Assembly: GCA_033439795.1 (NCBI GenBank)
Contig: JAUTDP010000009.1
Span: forward strand, 3,265,526 to 3,329,525
Direction: 5' to 3'
Length of the DNA: 64,000 nt
DNA from: Sordaria brevicollis
Taxonomy: Eukaryota > Ascomycota > Sordariomycetes > Sordariales > Sordariaceae
Position numbers and translations under genes: made by a program. Below, piece after piece: positions 10,723 through 22,289 of this stretch. Numbering within the stretch: position 1 is the stretch's first letter; each line of letters opens with the position of its first letter. The notes beneath the pieces are model-generated. The model was not told where the DNA came from and did not search any database. It worked only from the letters and a program-made list of their open reading frames with translations.

Positions 10723-12726
10723 TCACCTATACCCCCCATTGTTCATATGCCCACCCTGCCCTTGGCTGTAACCCTGGTTGTAACTCTGATTATCGTGCCC
10801 GTGGTTATGCCCCTGGTTGTTATGCCCGTCATCACGGGTATCCCCCCAATAACTATCCCTCCCCTCCGCAAACCCAAAGTCGGGGATCTGTCCGACGCCA
10901 GCTGCACCAGCACCAACACCACCAGGCTGTATTCCAAACCCGGACGCTGGCTGCTGACCATACGCTCCTCCACCTCCAGGGGCACCAAAGGTAGAACTCT
11001 GCGGACTACTATACCCTCCATTATTGTTGTTATTGAAGTCAAAACTAGCCGATTGCGGACTAGCAAACCCAGGACCGGTGGTGGTAGGACCAGCTGTGAA
11101 ACTCCTTTGGGGTTGCGGGTGCGCTAGCCCACCAGCGGGCGCAGGGCTGCCGACGCGGTTCATGTCTCCATAGAGAGATCCCTGGGGGTTGGGCGAGGGA
11201 GGGACGGGCGAGGTGAAGCTACGGTTGGGAGGGAAAGAGGGACTTTGGGCCTGAGACTGGTTCAGGTTTTGGGGTGGGTACCCGACGTTGGGAATCGTGG
11301 GGGTCATGGCGGATGCGGCGAAGGCAGGGATGCTCGGGGCGGGAGAGACGACGCGGTTCATGTTGTTGTCGAATGAGTTGAATTGTTGTTGCTGTTGCTG
11401 TTGTTGGCCAGGACCGGGAGCAGGGCTAGCGACGCGGGGGGACTGAGAGAGGGATGTACTGCCGGCGGCGGCAGCAGCACCGACAGCAGCACCAGCAGCG
11501 GCGCCAGCGCCAACTGTTGAGATTGTGTCGAACTGACCATTTGCCGTGTTCTTGGGGCCATCGAGGGGCGGAGAAGGGGGAACGCTATAAGTAGTTGTAG
11601 TAACCATGCCATCCTTCTTCATATCCTCAGCGTGATATTCAGCCGCCTGCTCGGTAAAGCTATCAGGATCAATACCGGCCTTTTGCAAACGCTCAAGCTC
11701 CACACGATCGCGCTCAAACTGGGCTTCAGCAAGAGCAGCCTGGCGCTTACCCTGCTTTCGCTGGCGGATGCAGAAGAAGGCGGCGGCAATAACGAGAAGG
11801 GCACCAGCACCGGCGCAGCAGGCGTAGATGATGGTCTTGGTGGTGCTGGACATGCCGTTCCACTTTTCTGATACCGACTGCTTGGGCGGGGCCTCGATGA
11901 TCTCCTTGATGGTGGAGTTACCCTCGACGATCTTGATGCTCTCCCACGCGCCGCTGCGGTCGCCGTAGACGTATTCCTTGCCGTCGCTGTAGTCGGTCAC
12001 CTGAACAGACTTGACATGCATGGTGTAGGGGCCGGAATTGTAGTCGGTGTCACCACCAGCCCACTCCTTGGTACCGTTGGGCATTCTCGGGTCGCCGCCG
12101 GCCCAGATACCGAGGGACAAGCGCATGGGGGTTTGGGGGTAGTAGTAAGAGTCGTTGGCTTGAGCAGGCAGCAGGGTGCGGACCTTGTTTCCGTCAATGT
12201 AAAAGTCGAGGTAGTCCTTGGTCCAGTCGGTGGTGTAGTTGTGGAACTCTTCCTGAGCGTTACCGGGAACGTCGTGCTTGCCGGGAATGGAGGACTCGAT
12301 GACACCCTTGCCGTAAAAGTTGGTCTGCACGTTGTGAGGCTCGCCGCCAACAAATTCCCAGTCGATTTCGTCCAGGTCGTCGGAAAGGAACATGACAGAG
12401 CTGACAATGCCTCTGCCGTGGGAGGCCTTCATCCAGATCTCGGTGCGACCCCAGAAGAAGTAGAACTTTGAGCGCAAGGTGGGGGAGTCGCCCTGGTTGT
12501 TGATGGTGAAGCCGGCGCCATTCTCGTTGTCAAAGTCGACGGTGCCGACGGTGGTTTCCCAAGCCCAGGCCTTGGGAGTAGAGTTGAAGGTCCAAGAGTA
12601 GTCCATACCGAGGGCGGGGTCGGGGGGACATGTTTTGTTGAGGGGCTGGCATTCGGTGGTGACTTGGGCGAGGGCCGTGGAAGCCAGCAGCGCGACGGCT
12701 GAGGCGAGGTATTGCGGTAGAAGCAT
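10723..12726 (-). CDS. CRH-family GH16 cell-wall transglycosylase/glucanase, transmembrane-anchored
   Basis: A 667-aa single-exon gene. CRH proteins cut and re-join cell-wall polysaccharides, linking chitin to beta-glucan at the outer face of the membrane. Residues 1-20 form a cleavable signal peptide ending ALA-Q. Residues about 25-250 form the GH16 domain with the catalytic motif DEIDWE at 119-124 (nucleophile Glu120, acid/base Glu124) and several N-x-S/T sites. A hydrophobic segment at about 298-320 is followed by RQRKQGKR, so the protein appears anchored by one membrane helix with a cytosolic tail of about 345 residues rich in Gly, Pro, Gln and Asn. Many CRH proteins are GPI-anchored instead. 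The ATG opens directly into the signal peptide, which fixes the start. Confidence 0.9.
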   Translation of the reverse strand: MLLPQYLASAVALLASTALAQVTTECQPLNKTCPPDPALGMDYSWTFNSTPKAWAWETTVGTVDFDNENGAGFTINNQGDSPTLRSKFYFFWGRTEIWMKASHGRGIVSSVMFLSDDLDEIDWEFVGGEPHNVQTNFYGKGVIESSIPGKHDVPGNAQEEFHNYTTDWTKDYLDFYIDGNKVRTLLPAQANDSYYYPQTPMRLSLGIWAGGDPRMPNGTKEWAGGDTDYNSGPYTMHVKSVQVTDYSDGKEYVYGDRSGAWESIKIVEGNSTIKEIIEAPPKQSVSEKWNGMSSTTKTIIYACCAGAGALLVIAAAFFCIRQRKQGKRQAALAEAQFERDRVELERLQKAGIDPDSFTEQAAEYHAEDMKKDGMVTTTTYSVPPSPPLDGPKNTANGQFDTISTVGAGAAAGAAVGAAAAAGSTSLSQSPRVASPAPGPGQQQQQQQQFNSFDNNMNRVVSPAPSIPAFAASAMTPTIPNVGYPPQNLNQSQAQSPSFPPNRSFTSPVPPSPNPQGSLYGDMNRVGSPAPAGGLAHPQPQRSFTAGPTTTGPGFASPQSASFDFNNNNNGGYSSPQSSTFGAPGGGGAYGQQPASGFGIQPGGVGAGAAGVGQIPDFGFAEGRDSYWGDTRDDGHNNQGHNHGHDNQSYNQGYSQGQGGHMNNGGYR

Positions 12727-14185
12727 AGTGTTGTCGTGGATCGCAGAGAGGGATCGTGGGATTATATGATTCGGTTGATCGGGTAGGTAGGAGTGATTCG
12801 TGTAAAATGATCGGACTCAGAGTAGCATCTCTGGTGTATCGTAGTGTATCGAAGGACTGTGGTGATCTCGAGCTCGCGAGATGGTCGGGTAAAGGCAGCA
12901 AGGTCAGGTCAACTGAGGCTTGCGCAAACGGATTGTGTGATCGTAGGATCGGTGGTAGGGCCAGGCGATACTGGCGATGGTTGGTAATTGGCAAAGGGAG
13001 CGATGGTGGCTCGAGGACCGAAATGAAGGTCGGGTAGGTAGAGGTATCCGTGGAGGATTAGCGACGACGACTCGAGGGAGGTCGATCTTGTTGGGTGATC
13101 AAGATGGATGATCTGTTGTTGTTGGTGGTGAATGGCCCTGCGAATCGGGCGGCGGCTAAAATGCGATTGCGCGAGAGAGAGAGTGAGGGAATGACAGTTG
13201 GCAATTCAGAAAAAAAAAAAAAAGGATGCGCGCAAACCCAACAAGAACGAAAAAAGGGAGGGATCCCACTGCCGTCAATTGACAAGCAGCAAAGTGATTT
13301 GACGAGAAGTCAAAAAAAGAAGAAGAGGAAAGAGGAAAAGGGGAAGCCGCGAAATGCGACAAGACGACAAGACGGCAAGCACAAGCAACCGGTGCCTCTT
13401 GGTGTGCTCTTGGCGGAACTGCACTTTCCATCATTCGTTCATTCGTTCCAATTTCAGAGGGGTCGACCAAGGAACAGGGATTGAGAGGGTTCACAGCGGG
13501 AGAGGCTTTTCTTGAAACATTTTTCGGCCCAAGCACGTGCCACACTCCGGGGTACCTGCTGATTGTGCGACGCCCTGTGTTTCCACGCCATTCCCGTTGG
13601 AGCGCTAGCACGGGATACCTCTGATTATTCTGGACCAACCATTGGTGGGCGGCTAGAGGTAGATTGGACCCTGTGGCCGCCCAATCTTGTAAAAGATTAG
13701 CGCGTTCCCGTCTGTCGGCAACCACTTCCCGATCATTTTCACGCATTCCCTTTCAGAAATATACACCACAGCATGAAATTGCATATGAAGATTGTGGACA
13801 ACAACTTTTATTTTTTCACAAGCTCATCGAAACATGGAGGTATTATCCGCTCTGCATTATATTATCCGTGGCTTTGGAATCTCGACTCAAGGCTTTGATG
13901 TTAATATAGGTCCAAGTGTCTGCCTCCATCCACCATGGCCGGGCATCGATATATCCTCCCTCAAGACAACCTTGGTTCACCTTACATCAGCAGATACCAA
14001 CTACCTTTCACGCCTTCTGATCTTCCATCGGTACTATCTTGGTCGAACCCCAATCGCACTGCGATGCTTCCCGGGAGCTTCACAAACATGCTTTCCAAAA
14101 TTATATTAAGCGGTACTAACTACATCGACTTCCTCGAGCCTGCATCACTTTCATCATCTTAACATGGACATACCCTTCCGGCATG
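12727..14185. other. Upstream region of the CRH gene; no gene seen
   Basis: This 1.46-kb interval lies 5' of the CRH gene and 3' of the next minus-strand gene. It has a poly(A) run near 13,210 and one TACCTCTAG motif (reverse, 13,653-13,661). Open frames on both strands lack domain signal and overlap each other, so none is called. Confidence 0.5.
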
Positions 14186-15577
14186 CTAGCCAGTATCTGG
14201 CCCCTCAGCAATTTTCCCAAACATAGCAACATCCCTCGCCCACCTATCGCCGTTCTGCTCGCAGTACTTTGTCGTCTGCAAGAGATAATCAACCGCTTCC
14301 CTGCACAGCTTTTGGTCCATTATATCCTCCGTCAATTCATCGGTACCAGGCTCGACATTGTTAAACCCCCCCTGATGAATCATCGAGCTTGCCAAAATAG
14401 TCACAAACTGCTCGCCCAAAACGAGGTGTTCCCTAGATGTAATGGGCAAGATGGGAACTTCCACCGTGTAAGGGCGCAGGTTCATGCACCGCAGCGCACC
14501 CAGCGTCAGGGCGAGGAATTTATTAGGGATGGCGGAAGGGACGGTGGTCATGGTCCGGCTGTCGTAATGGATCTGGGCAAACTCGGTGTTCATGGGCTGC
14601 GTGGTGCGTCTGATGTAGAGCGGTCCTTGGTGCAGCATTGTGACTGTGCTGGTTTTTTCGTCGTCGTTGTTATCGTTGCACCCCAGCAGTTTGTCCATGG
14701 CTGCTGCGCGTTTCCGAAATGATTTGGCGAGGGCTTTCAAGTGGACGTTGTCGACGACGAGGCCAAAGTCGTTCATATAGTGCGGCAAACCCGTGGTGGT
14801 GGTGGTGGTGGTGGTGGTGGTGGTGTCTTGTGTTGTCGTCATGTATCCGCATGCTTGGTCGATCAAGTTGGCGTAGAAGAGCATGTCTGGGGCGTTGGTG
14901 GGCGGCAGGGTGTACTGATCCTCTTTCGTGGCAAGAAGCTCGTATGCGCGCGAGTAGGTGTCGAGCAGGTTGGCCAGCGTGGCGCACTCCTTCTTGGTGA
15001 GGAAGGCTCCGTTCCGGCCCTCGATGGCGATGCCGACTGCGTAGATGCCGGCGTATCTTCCGCGGTCGGCGAGTTCGTTGGCGTGGACGGCCAGGCCCTG
15101 GACGTAGTCGTAGGCGAGCGTGCCTTGGATTAACGAGTGGCGGAGGCCATCTGGCAAGGCGTAGACCACCAAAAAGTAGTTTTTATCGACGGATTGGGGA
15201 GATAGCGCTTCGTCGATGGCTTGGGCTGTGTTGTTCATGGGCACCAGGGCGTTCTGTTGGACGACGCGGGCCAGGTGACCTAGCCAACGCCAAACTCCGT
15301 AGACGGACTCGAACATAAAGGAACATTGCAGCATCATCTCCCGCGCCGGCCCAAGCAGCGGTCGCTCGGGGACAGGAACGGGGACTCTGCTTGTTGGCCG
15401 TGCTGGCCATGAAGTAACAAAGTGGGCATGACCCAGGTCGCCCGTGCTGACCAACGTGTGGTTGTAGTCCACCACTTGACCTTGTCCTAAAAGATGTTGT
15501 GGAACAGTGCGGTATTTAGTCATGGCGATAATCGTTATAAAAAAATGAATGAAGAGGATCAAGGCTGGACTCATCAT
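14186..15577 (-). CDS. Hypothetical protein, 463 aa, with poly-Thr tract
   Basis: A long uninterrupted frame with ordinary amino-acid composition, so I take it as a real gene. I do not recognise a family. The first ATG (15,577) gives a hydrophobic N-terminus (SPALILFIHFFITIIAMTK) that could be a signal anchor. A second in-frame ATG at 15,523 would remove it. The body appears globular and mostly helical. A run of 11-12 threonines near residue 260 is encoded by a (GGT)n tract on the plus strand at about 14,793-14,823, so its length may vary between strains. No intron is needed. No function is proposed. Confidence 0.6.
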   Translation of the reverse strand: MMSPALILFIHFFITIIAMTKYRTVPQHLLGQGQVVDYNHTLVSTGDLGHAHFVTSWPARPTSRVPVPVPERPLLGPAREMMLQCSFMFESVYGVWRWLGHLARVVQQNALVPMNNTAQAIDEALSPQSVDKNYFLVVYALPDGLRHSLIQGTLAYDYVQGLAVHANELADRGRYAGIYAVGIAIEGRNGAFLTKKECATLANLLDTYSRAYELLATKEDQYTLPPTNAPDMLFYANLIDQACGYMTTTQDTTTTTTTTTTTGLPHYMNDFGLVVDNVHLKALAKSFRKRAAAMDKLLGCNDNNDDEKTSTVTMLHQGPLYIRRTTQPMNTEFAQIHYDSRTMTTVPSAIPNKFLALTLGALRCMNLRPYTVEVPILPITSREHLVLGEQFVTILASSMIHQGGFNNVEPGTDELTEDIMDQKLCREAVDYLLQTTKYCEQNGDRWARDVAMFGKIAEGPDTG

Positions 15578-15872
15578 TTGCTGTGTTTGCTGGTTCTTTA
15601 AACATTTTCCTAGATTACCGAGTCGTTCCTTCCATTACCGTACGTGGATGAAAGCACGACCCGTCGCTCTTACAATATTTCGTAGAGTCGGAACTACATG
15701 CGCTGCGGTCACTTCCAAGGCACTTACCCTTTCCTCATCAATACCTATGCAATTGGATTTCCAACACGCACAAACCATTTTCAAATTTACCCTAGAGGTA
15801 ATTCCCCCTCGTCTGATTTTCAAGTACAACATCATCCCATCTCTGCCTTTCCAGCACACACACAACTTGAAC
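15578..15872. other. Intergenic, upstream of the 463-aa gene
   Basis: No gene seen. It contains the reverse form of the dispersed TACCTCTAG motif at 15,792-15,800, shortly before the MITE. Confidence 0.4.
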
Positions 15873-16295
15873 TTACACAAGAGAAACCCTATTTTCACCC
15901 ACCCTTTTCCCTAAATCCACCCACCCTCTCAAAGATCTTTTGAAGTCTTACTATAAAGAAGTGTTCGATGGCCTTCAAATTTTGGAAGTTGTATTTTCAT
16001 AATTCTTTCTAATTATTTATATTTTTAAATAATTAATAATTCTTTATTTATAATAAAATTTGAGGCTATATACAAACGGAATGTCCGAAATGTGCAAAGT
16101 ATTTGATAGTACGCTAAAATCTTCTAAATGACTTCCAAAAAAAGATGGCAGGTTATTCAATATAGCGATAGAATATAAAAGGGTTTAGTTTAGGCCCTGG
16201 TACTTTTCAACGTTGGTAAATATTTAGGAAATCTTTGGAAAGGGTGGGTGGATTTAGGGAAAAGGGTGGGTGAAAATAGGGTTCCTCTTACACAA
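15873..16295. mobile_element. MITE with 47-bp inverted repeats and 8-bp target duplication
   Basis: The element spans 15,881-16,287 (407 bp). Its left end begins GAGAAACCCTATTTTCACCC and the reverse complement of its right end begins GAGGAACCCTATTTTCACCC. The two arms match almost perfectly for about 47 bp before diverging. It is flanked by the direct repeat TTACACAA (15,873-15,880 and 16,288-16,295). The AT-rich interior has no coding capacity. An 8-bp duplication fits hAT-type transposases, but the superfamily is inferred from that alone. Confidence 0.85.
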
Positions 16296-18298
16296 CTTAC
16301 CTGTCCAAGGGTCAGCGCCTTGAAACTTATATTCTTTTTGGCAAGTACAACCCATTCCCTACCTTAGCCACCTCAAACAACTGCTTTACCATATCTCCGC
16401 CGTCTACGAGCCCTGCTAACTAACCCGTTATAAATACCCAGGAACTACCCCTACCTAGTACCAGTACCTGCTGAAGCCCCACGCCACACTGCTCGCCGTT
16501 AGATCCACGGTCCACCACACAAAGTTCGAGATGGACGTCATGCACAGATTTCGACATGTTGTTGGCCAAAGATATACTGGGTGGGAATCGAGAATCGAGA
16601 AGGGGACTGAACCAGGCGTCCAGGCCTGAAGGAAATATTTTGCAGACACACCCGACTGGCGACTGTACTCCCGAGCGAGATAAGCTGGAGACAAAGGACT
16701 TGAGAAGGAAGGACGTTTACGTTACGTCCATTGTAGCTACTGGGATCGGACCTGGGGGATGAAAGGAGGGGGCACGAGGAAACGAGGAGGTTATTGGTGT
16801 TTTATACTGCTTGAGCAGGGGCTGTAGGGGGAGTGATGGGTAAGAAGGTAAGTAGGTACCGTTCCTGCCCTGCTATTGCCCTAAGCCATTTACCGTTTGC
16901 TGTACCGGGGAGGTTTGGCGTCGAAGTTAGGCACTCTATTGCGACGGGGTAGCATAGGTAGGGAATCAATAAGTCTAATGGGATGGCTCGTCTGGCCTAG
17001 GTAAGTTCTGAAAAGGCCAGGCGTGGACTGCGCAACACGATATTTCAAAACTATTTGCGTTAACACAGAAGAGCAAATGTTGCCGCTTAATCCTGAAAAT
17101 GTGAAAGGGTATCTGATCATCAGGCCATGGGAGAGAGACAATTCTAATGCTGACTGGTAGGTGGAGCAGTTTGTAAGTAACCATGCTTGAACGAAGGCAA
17201 ATGCATCAGACACAAGTTATTTCAACGCTAAAGAGTTTCAAAGATGGAGCCGGAACTTGACTCATCCTCGCAGGATGATGGCTTTGGAGATTCACAAGTA
17301 CCTACGGTGGAACGGGTTGGCTCATACCAGCAACTTGGACAGAGACGAGCAGGAACATGTTACAGCAGGAACATTGTTACAGCAAATGCAATACCAAGCA
17401 AAAACCCATGTAAAAAAAAAAGTTAAACAAATCATCATCAACCGCTACTATTACATTCAAGATATTCATGTTCACAGTCATCAAAAACAGGCAACCGCTT
17501 ACGCAGGTCAACGCCAGGCATGATGTTTGCCAAAAAAAGAAAGAAGTCACGGCAGCAGCCCATGCATTTTGACTATGGTACATAAGCACAACCCCCCAAG
17601 CCTCCTTCCAACAATCAGGAATGATTGATTAACCGCTTGCCCGGCTGGCTCAATCGGTAGAGCGTGAGACTCTTGAGGAGTTCCTCCGTAAACTAGTTGT
17701 GAAGATTTGAAGTAATTTAACTTTGTCATTGAAGTGTTGGGCTGACTAGGTATTCGCGTCTTATTTACTTTCCTCTTATACGTATCCTGTTCATGCCACA
17801 TCGAGATCTCCTGTTCTCAAGTGGAAACTTCTATGTGTTAGTCAAACCCATGTGCCTGTTTACCACACTGTTCATGCTCCAAATAACATGTTTGCTCTTC
17901 ATTTGTCTTCTGCCATGTCTAAAAATGTATGCGCTGCGCTATGCTTTCTCTTCTTCAACCAAACGATGTATCTTATTAATGTCGGGCCTGTTTTCTCGTC
18001 CATTCTCAATATCTCAAACCCGAAAATCAAACCAAACTAAACGCTTGTTCTAAAGATGACTGTATGTCTCTCTCACCACAATGCCTCGAGCCGCGCGTCC
18101 AAATAGTTGCTCAGTGTCTCGAGGTTTCTTCGCCGAGCAACTAGTGCATCTCACCACGACCTCTTTCTCTTGTCTCGCACTCTCTCTCTCTCTCTGCTTC
18201 TCTCTCTTTCTCTCTCTCAAATATCAAGTCCCGATGACCAAACTAAAGCAAAAGCTCCTTCAAGCTTCGACCCATACGCTACGGTAATTGCCTGCTCC
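16296..18298. other. Gene-free interval of 2 kb
   Basis: Apart from the tRNA-like fragment at 17,639-17,676 and CT-rich runs near 18,175-18,225, nothing could be supported. Open frames are short, overlap on opposite strands and show no domain pattern. Confidence 0.5.
17639..17676 (+). pseudogene. 5' half of a tRNA-Lys(CUU)-like gene
   Basis: The 38 bases look like the 5' half of a tRNA-Lys: acceptor strand GCCCGGC, D-arm with GCTCAATCGGTAGAGC, then an anticodon stem GTGAGA and loop containing CTT. No matching 3' anticodon-stem strand, T-arm (GGTTCGA) or acceptor partner was found within the next 150 bases, so a full tRNA cannot fold. I read it as a truncated tRNA copy, or a tRNA-derived SINE head. 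Confidence 0.6.
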
Positions 18299-20216
18299 TT
18301 ACTCTTCTGAGTCCCACTGTTTGAGTTGTGCCCAAAGCTGCTTTTCGCGCAACGCCATCTTCTCGTTCCAGAGACCCCTTAGCTCCTCAGAGATGGCAGC
18401 TTCGGCCGCTGACCAGGAATTGGTGCGCTCATGGGTGCTGGCGTTGTTCTCGTCTTTGCTCTGGCTGTTGGTGTCGTTCTCATTCTCGGTCTCGTTGGCA
18501 GTGGATGGCTGTTCATGAGCCTGGACTTGCTCAGGGGTGGTCGGCTTCTCGGTGGTGTTGGTGTCAATGGGTAGAGAGTTGGTGCGGGACCTGGTTCCGT
18601 TTTCGTTCTTGTTCATAGCCACGTTGCCATCGATGGGCTCGGAGGAGTCAGGGGAAGCGGAAGCGGAAGCGGAAGGGAAAGCAACCTCCGGGGCGGAGTC
18701 GTGGGTAGCCCCATTGTCGACAGTGGTGCCGCACTCGCCAGTCAAAGTCATGCTGGTCTTGCCGTCGTTGTTCGCGGAGGAGTCGGTGTGAGCGGAGTCG
18801 TCTCCGCAGCAGCATCCTGAGTCGTTTCCGACCTCAGGCTCGGCTACGGACCATTCTCCGGAGTGGTCATGGCCGTGTCCGTTGTCGTGTGTAGGTCTAT
18901 GCCACTGCTGGTGCTGTTGTTCACGTCCATATCCGTAACCATCCCAATGCCGCTCCTGTCGTCCATAACCCTGATGTTGCTCAAATTCATCATGAATTCC
19001 ATCTCCCATACCCATTCCATAACCCATCGCCGGACCTTGTCCCCTCCCCGGAACAACAACACCCAACCCCCTCAACTCCCTCACCACCACCACCATCTCC
19101 TCGACCTTCTCCCTCTTGATTTTCCGCAAGTCCTTGGCCCTCTTACGGTGGAAGTTATAAACTCCACCGCGCATAATCTCGATGGCGTGGGTGGCATCGA
19201 GACCGTCAAGTTGGGACTTGATGAATTCGAGCTGGCGGAGGAGGTCGAGGATGTGGCGGGGGTGTTGAGGGGGAGGGGGAGGAGGGGGGAAGGAATGGGG
19301 GAAGGGAGGAGGGGGATGGGGGAAGAATTGGGGCTGGGGGTGGGGGAATGGTTGAGGAGGGAAATGTTGAGGGGGGATGGGGGGATACGGGTAGGGAGAA
19401 AATGATGGGACGGTATTGTGCCCATCGGAGATTTGGAAAGAGGGGGGTATGGGGCAAAGAGGGGAGGGGGAGGGGAATAGCGAACTGTTGGTGATGATAA
19501 GGTTGAGGAGCGTAAGGGGAAGAGACAAAGCCCGGGGGAAGAGCAAGCTGATACTGAGGCATGGCATACTGCGGCTGCTGCTGGAAGACTGGCTGCAAAG
19601 GAGGTTGCAGGTAAACCGGAGGATTACCGGAAGCCGAGTGGTAAGGACCATAGGTCCATTGCGCATTGTTAGGTGGCGACACCGAGTGGCCGGGGTAGTA
19701 TTGCTGCTGCTGGTACTCGGGAGGATATTGGTGATGAGGTACCTGGTGATGCTCACTCTCAAAGCAAGCTTGATGCTGCTCGACAGGGGAGTTTGCATCT
19801 CCCTCATGACCTTCGTCCTGGTGTTCCTGGCCCAAGTCGCCGACTCTCTCTTCCCTGACACGATATTCGTCAAAAGCTTGGTTAAGCTTTGTCGTCAAAT
19901 CGATAGTTGTAGGATTGTGTTGACCGTGAACTTTCTCTACCGGTGTGTTGTTACCGGGTGGTGGAGTACTGTGTGACGGAGTAGGGGAAGCTGGGGTAGA
20001 GGCCGGGATATAGGCCATGACGATTCTCGGCACGCCGCGACCACGGTTGTTGTTCTGACTGTTCTTGTGGATATCCGCCGTCGGCTTGGAATCTTTCTTA
20101 ACGTCGATATTGTTGTCGACCTCGCCCTGTTGCTGCTCGCTCGACTCTTTCGTAGTGTCCTTGAGCTTGGTGGACTGCGCCGGAGCGCTTTGTGGTTGTT
20201 CGTCGGTCACCGACAT
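18299..20216 (-). CDS. Pro/Gln-rich low-complexity protein, about 638 aa, with one apparent frameshift
   Basis: Two overlapping minus-strand frames form one gene. The first (start ATG 20,216) encodes MSVTDEQPQ and a Gln/Pro/Tyr-rich N-terminal half. The second encodes a Pro/His-rich segment, a helical block ('HILDLLRQLEFIKSQLDGLDATH', 'RKRAKDLRKIKREKVEEM') and an acidic Ser/Thr-rich tail ending at 18,299. To pass between them one base must be skipped around 19,455-19,480, inside runs of C on the coding strand. No intron with GT..AG fits there. The shift is either an assembly error in a homopolymer or a real mutation. No known domain was recognised. Confidence 0.6.
19455..19480 (-). other. Apparent frameshift in poly-C tract
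   Basis: The coding frame changes by one base within C-runs (G-runs on the plus strand) of the Pro-rich gene. Confidence 0.55.
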
Positions 20217-22289
20217 CTTGTTCCAATCCTGAAGCTTTTGCTTTGTTTAGGCGACTGTCTCTGTTTCTTTTGCAAGTCGATCTTTGTTCTCCAGCTCGAG
20301 GTTGTCGAAGTAAATACTTGCAGTGGTCGAGGTGCCCGATCTTCTTCTTCGCAAGTATATCTAGCAGGAGCCCTTACTTCCCCAGTCGAAGTTGTAAGAA
20401 GTTCTGATACCTACTGTTCCCTGATCCTCTCCCAAAAACCAAAACCACAACCACGGGGGGGAAACCAACCCTCTTATACCCTTCCCAGTGGACCCTTTGC
20501 AAAAGGTTGGTCGAGCGAGCAATGAATGGCCCAGTGGGCAGTGGTGGGCAGTCTCTGAATCACTCCCAAGTCCCCCAAGTCCCCAAAGTGCCTTATTATC
20601 CCATCCCATCCCATCCCATCCCATCCCATCCCGTCCCGCGCTGTTATCAATTCACTTACCCAAGGTACCTACCTGAGGTACCTACCTGAGGTACCTACCT
20701 ACCTCTAGGTTGGCTAAACAGGTCAGGGCACCTTATTGTGCGCCTGCGCCGTTTTTATTTTCGTCTATTCATACCTGTACCGCCAGCGCCCAAACAGCCA
20801 GCCAGCCAGCCAGGCTGTCGTTCGGTGCCGAAACCTTAAACTTTAAAACCTTTGACACACTAGAGGTAACTAGCATTGAATGGTTGGTTTGGTTTGGTTG
20901 GGTGTGGTGTGTGTGGTGTTATTCATAGAAGGTCTAGAAGTAGACAGTGAATGTGTGTCCGGTGCGGTGCGGTGTAGTGCAATGTTAGTCTATGCGTCAA
21001 CCGCTTGCTTCACGGGGGCCGCAGGTGTCAGTCAGTCAGTCAGTCATGTCAGGCGGACCCGAAAAAACCAACTTTTGCCATCCATCGGGAAAACGGGAGT
21101 GGAGTGGCATTGCTTTTCCTTCCCTTCCATTCCCTTTGTGTCTGGTGATTCCCAGGCAGCCGGCTGTGTCCAACGAAACTGATACGTAGTGACTTTTGCT
21201 CATAGTTAGGGGGGTTTGTTTGTCGGTCCCGTGTGTTACAAAACTGTCATGGGCTTGTTTGCTTAGACCCTGAGGGATCGGATGTGTGGAAGCGGTGCTT
21301 GGGCTGGGGTTCCGGGCAGGATGGGGTTGTTTGACTAGGTTTTTTTTTTTTTTTGAAAGGGTATGAGATGGAAAGAACGGGATGTGTTTTCTGTCGGGAC
21401 CGTTTGCTAAACTGGTGGTGAAGGGGCAAGGGAAAGGGTTTCTGTTGGGTTCAAGGGATGGATCAGATGGGGCTGTTAGTGACAGATGCTAGAGGGGTGA
21501 AGTGATGGCAAGTTCTGGACTCATGAATAGCATGTACAATCAGAAGTTTCTGACAGCGAGAAATGAAAACAAACGAATGGAAATCCATATGGTGAAGCGT
21601 GAAGACGGACCAACTATGTCTGTTTTCTCCTTATCATACTACCTCTAGTCACACCACTGTCCACAAGGTTTGTTCCGTTGGTATTTGGCTCCTCTGATGT
21701 TATTGTTTAGACTCGTTGAGATGGTGTGGGGAAAGGTGGTTCGAATCCTCTCGTCATTATTGTTCTTGATGCCTCATCGACCCTTCACAGACTCCTCAAG
21801 GTTCGCCAAGACGGTGGGTGGGTGACGGTGGTTCGAATGCTGATGAGCAATGTTTCGTCTGAATATATGAATGGGCAGCATGAGTCCGTCCAAGGCTGAC
21901 GTCTCCCTTCCAGCCTCGCTAGGTTTTGTGCCAGGTCGTCGAGTGGCCGCCAGCCGTGTCGCCAGCCTGCCCGACTGAGCTCCAGTCTTCCTTCCTAGCT
22001 CAGCACTTTGTAACAAAGCTTCTCGCGCTCATTCGTTACCGAGTTTCCTGCTCCAAAGCGAGATTGTCTTCTTCCTCGAGTACTCCAAGGGTGGGAATTA
22101 TGTGCCGCGTGGTGGGTTCGTGTCGTATAATGCTTCGTAGTCGGTATGGGCTGCGTTTCGATGCTTCTCCTTTGCCGTTCCAGCGCGGCAGCGCGGGTAT
22201 AATGTCGTTCCAACCAACCCCCCAAGCCTTCCACTTCTCGAATTCCCCCGCAGCCCATACCCTCCCCTCCTACCCTCCCACCAGCCCTC
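20217..22289. other. Intergenic, upstream of the Pro/Gln-rich gene
   Basis: No gene is supported. It holds a pentanucleotide run (CCATC)n at about 20,598-20,635, repeated GGTACCTACCT blocks at 20,660-20,705, TACCTCTAG motifs at 20,700, 20,860 (reverse) and 21,640, and a GTCA tetranucleotide run near 21,033-21,050. Confidence 0.5.

Noticed and set aside
21725..21845. Two GGTTCGAAT motifs resembling tRNA T-loops
   Set aside because: No acceptor, D-arm or anticodon arm could be built around either motif.
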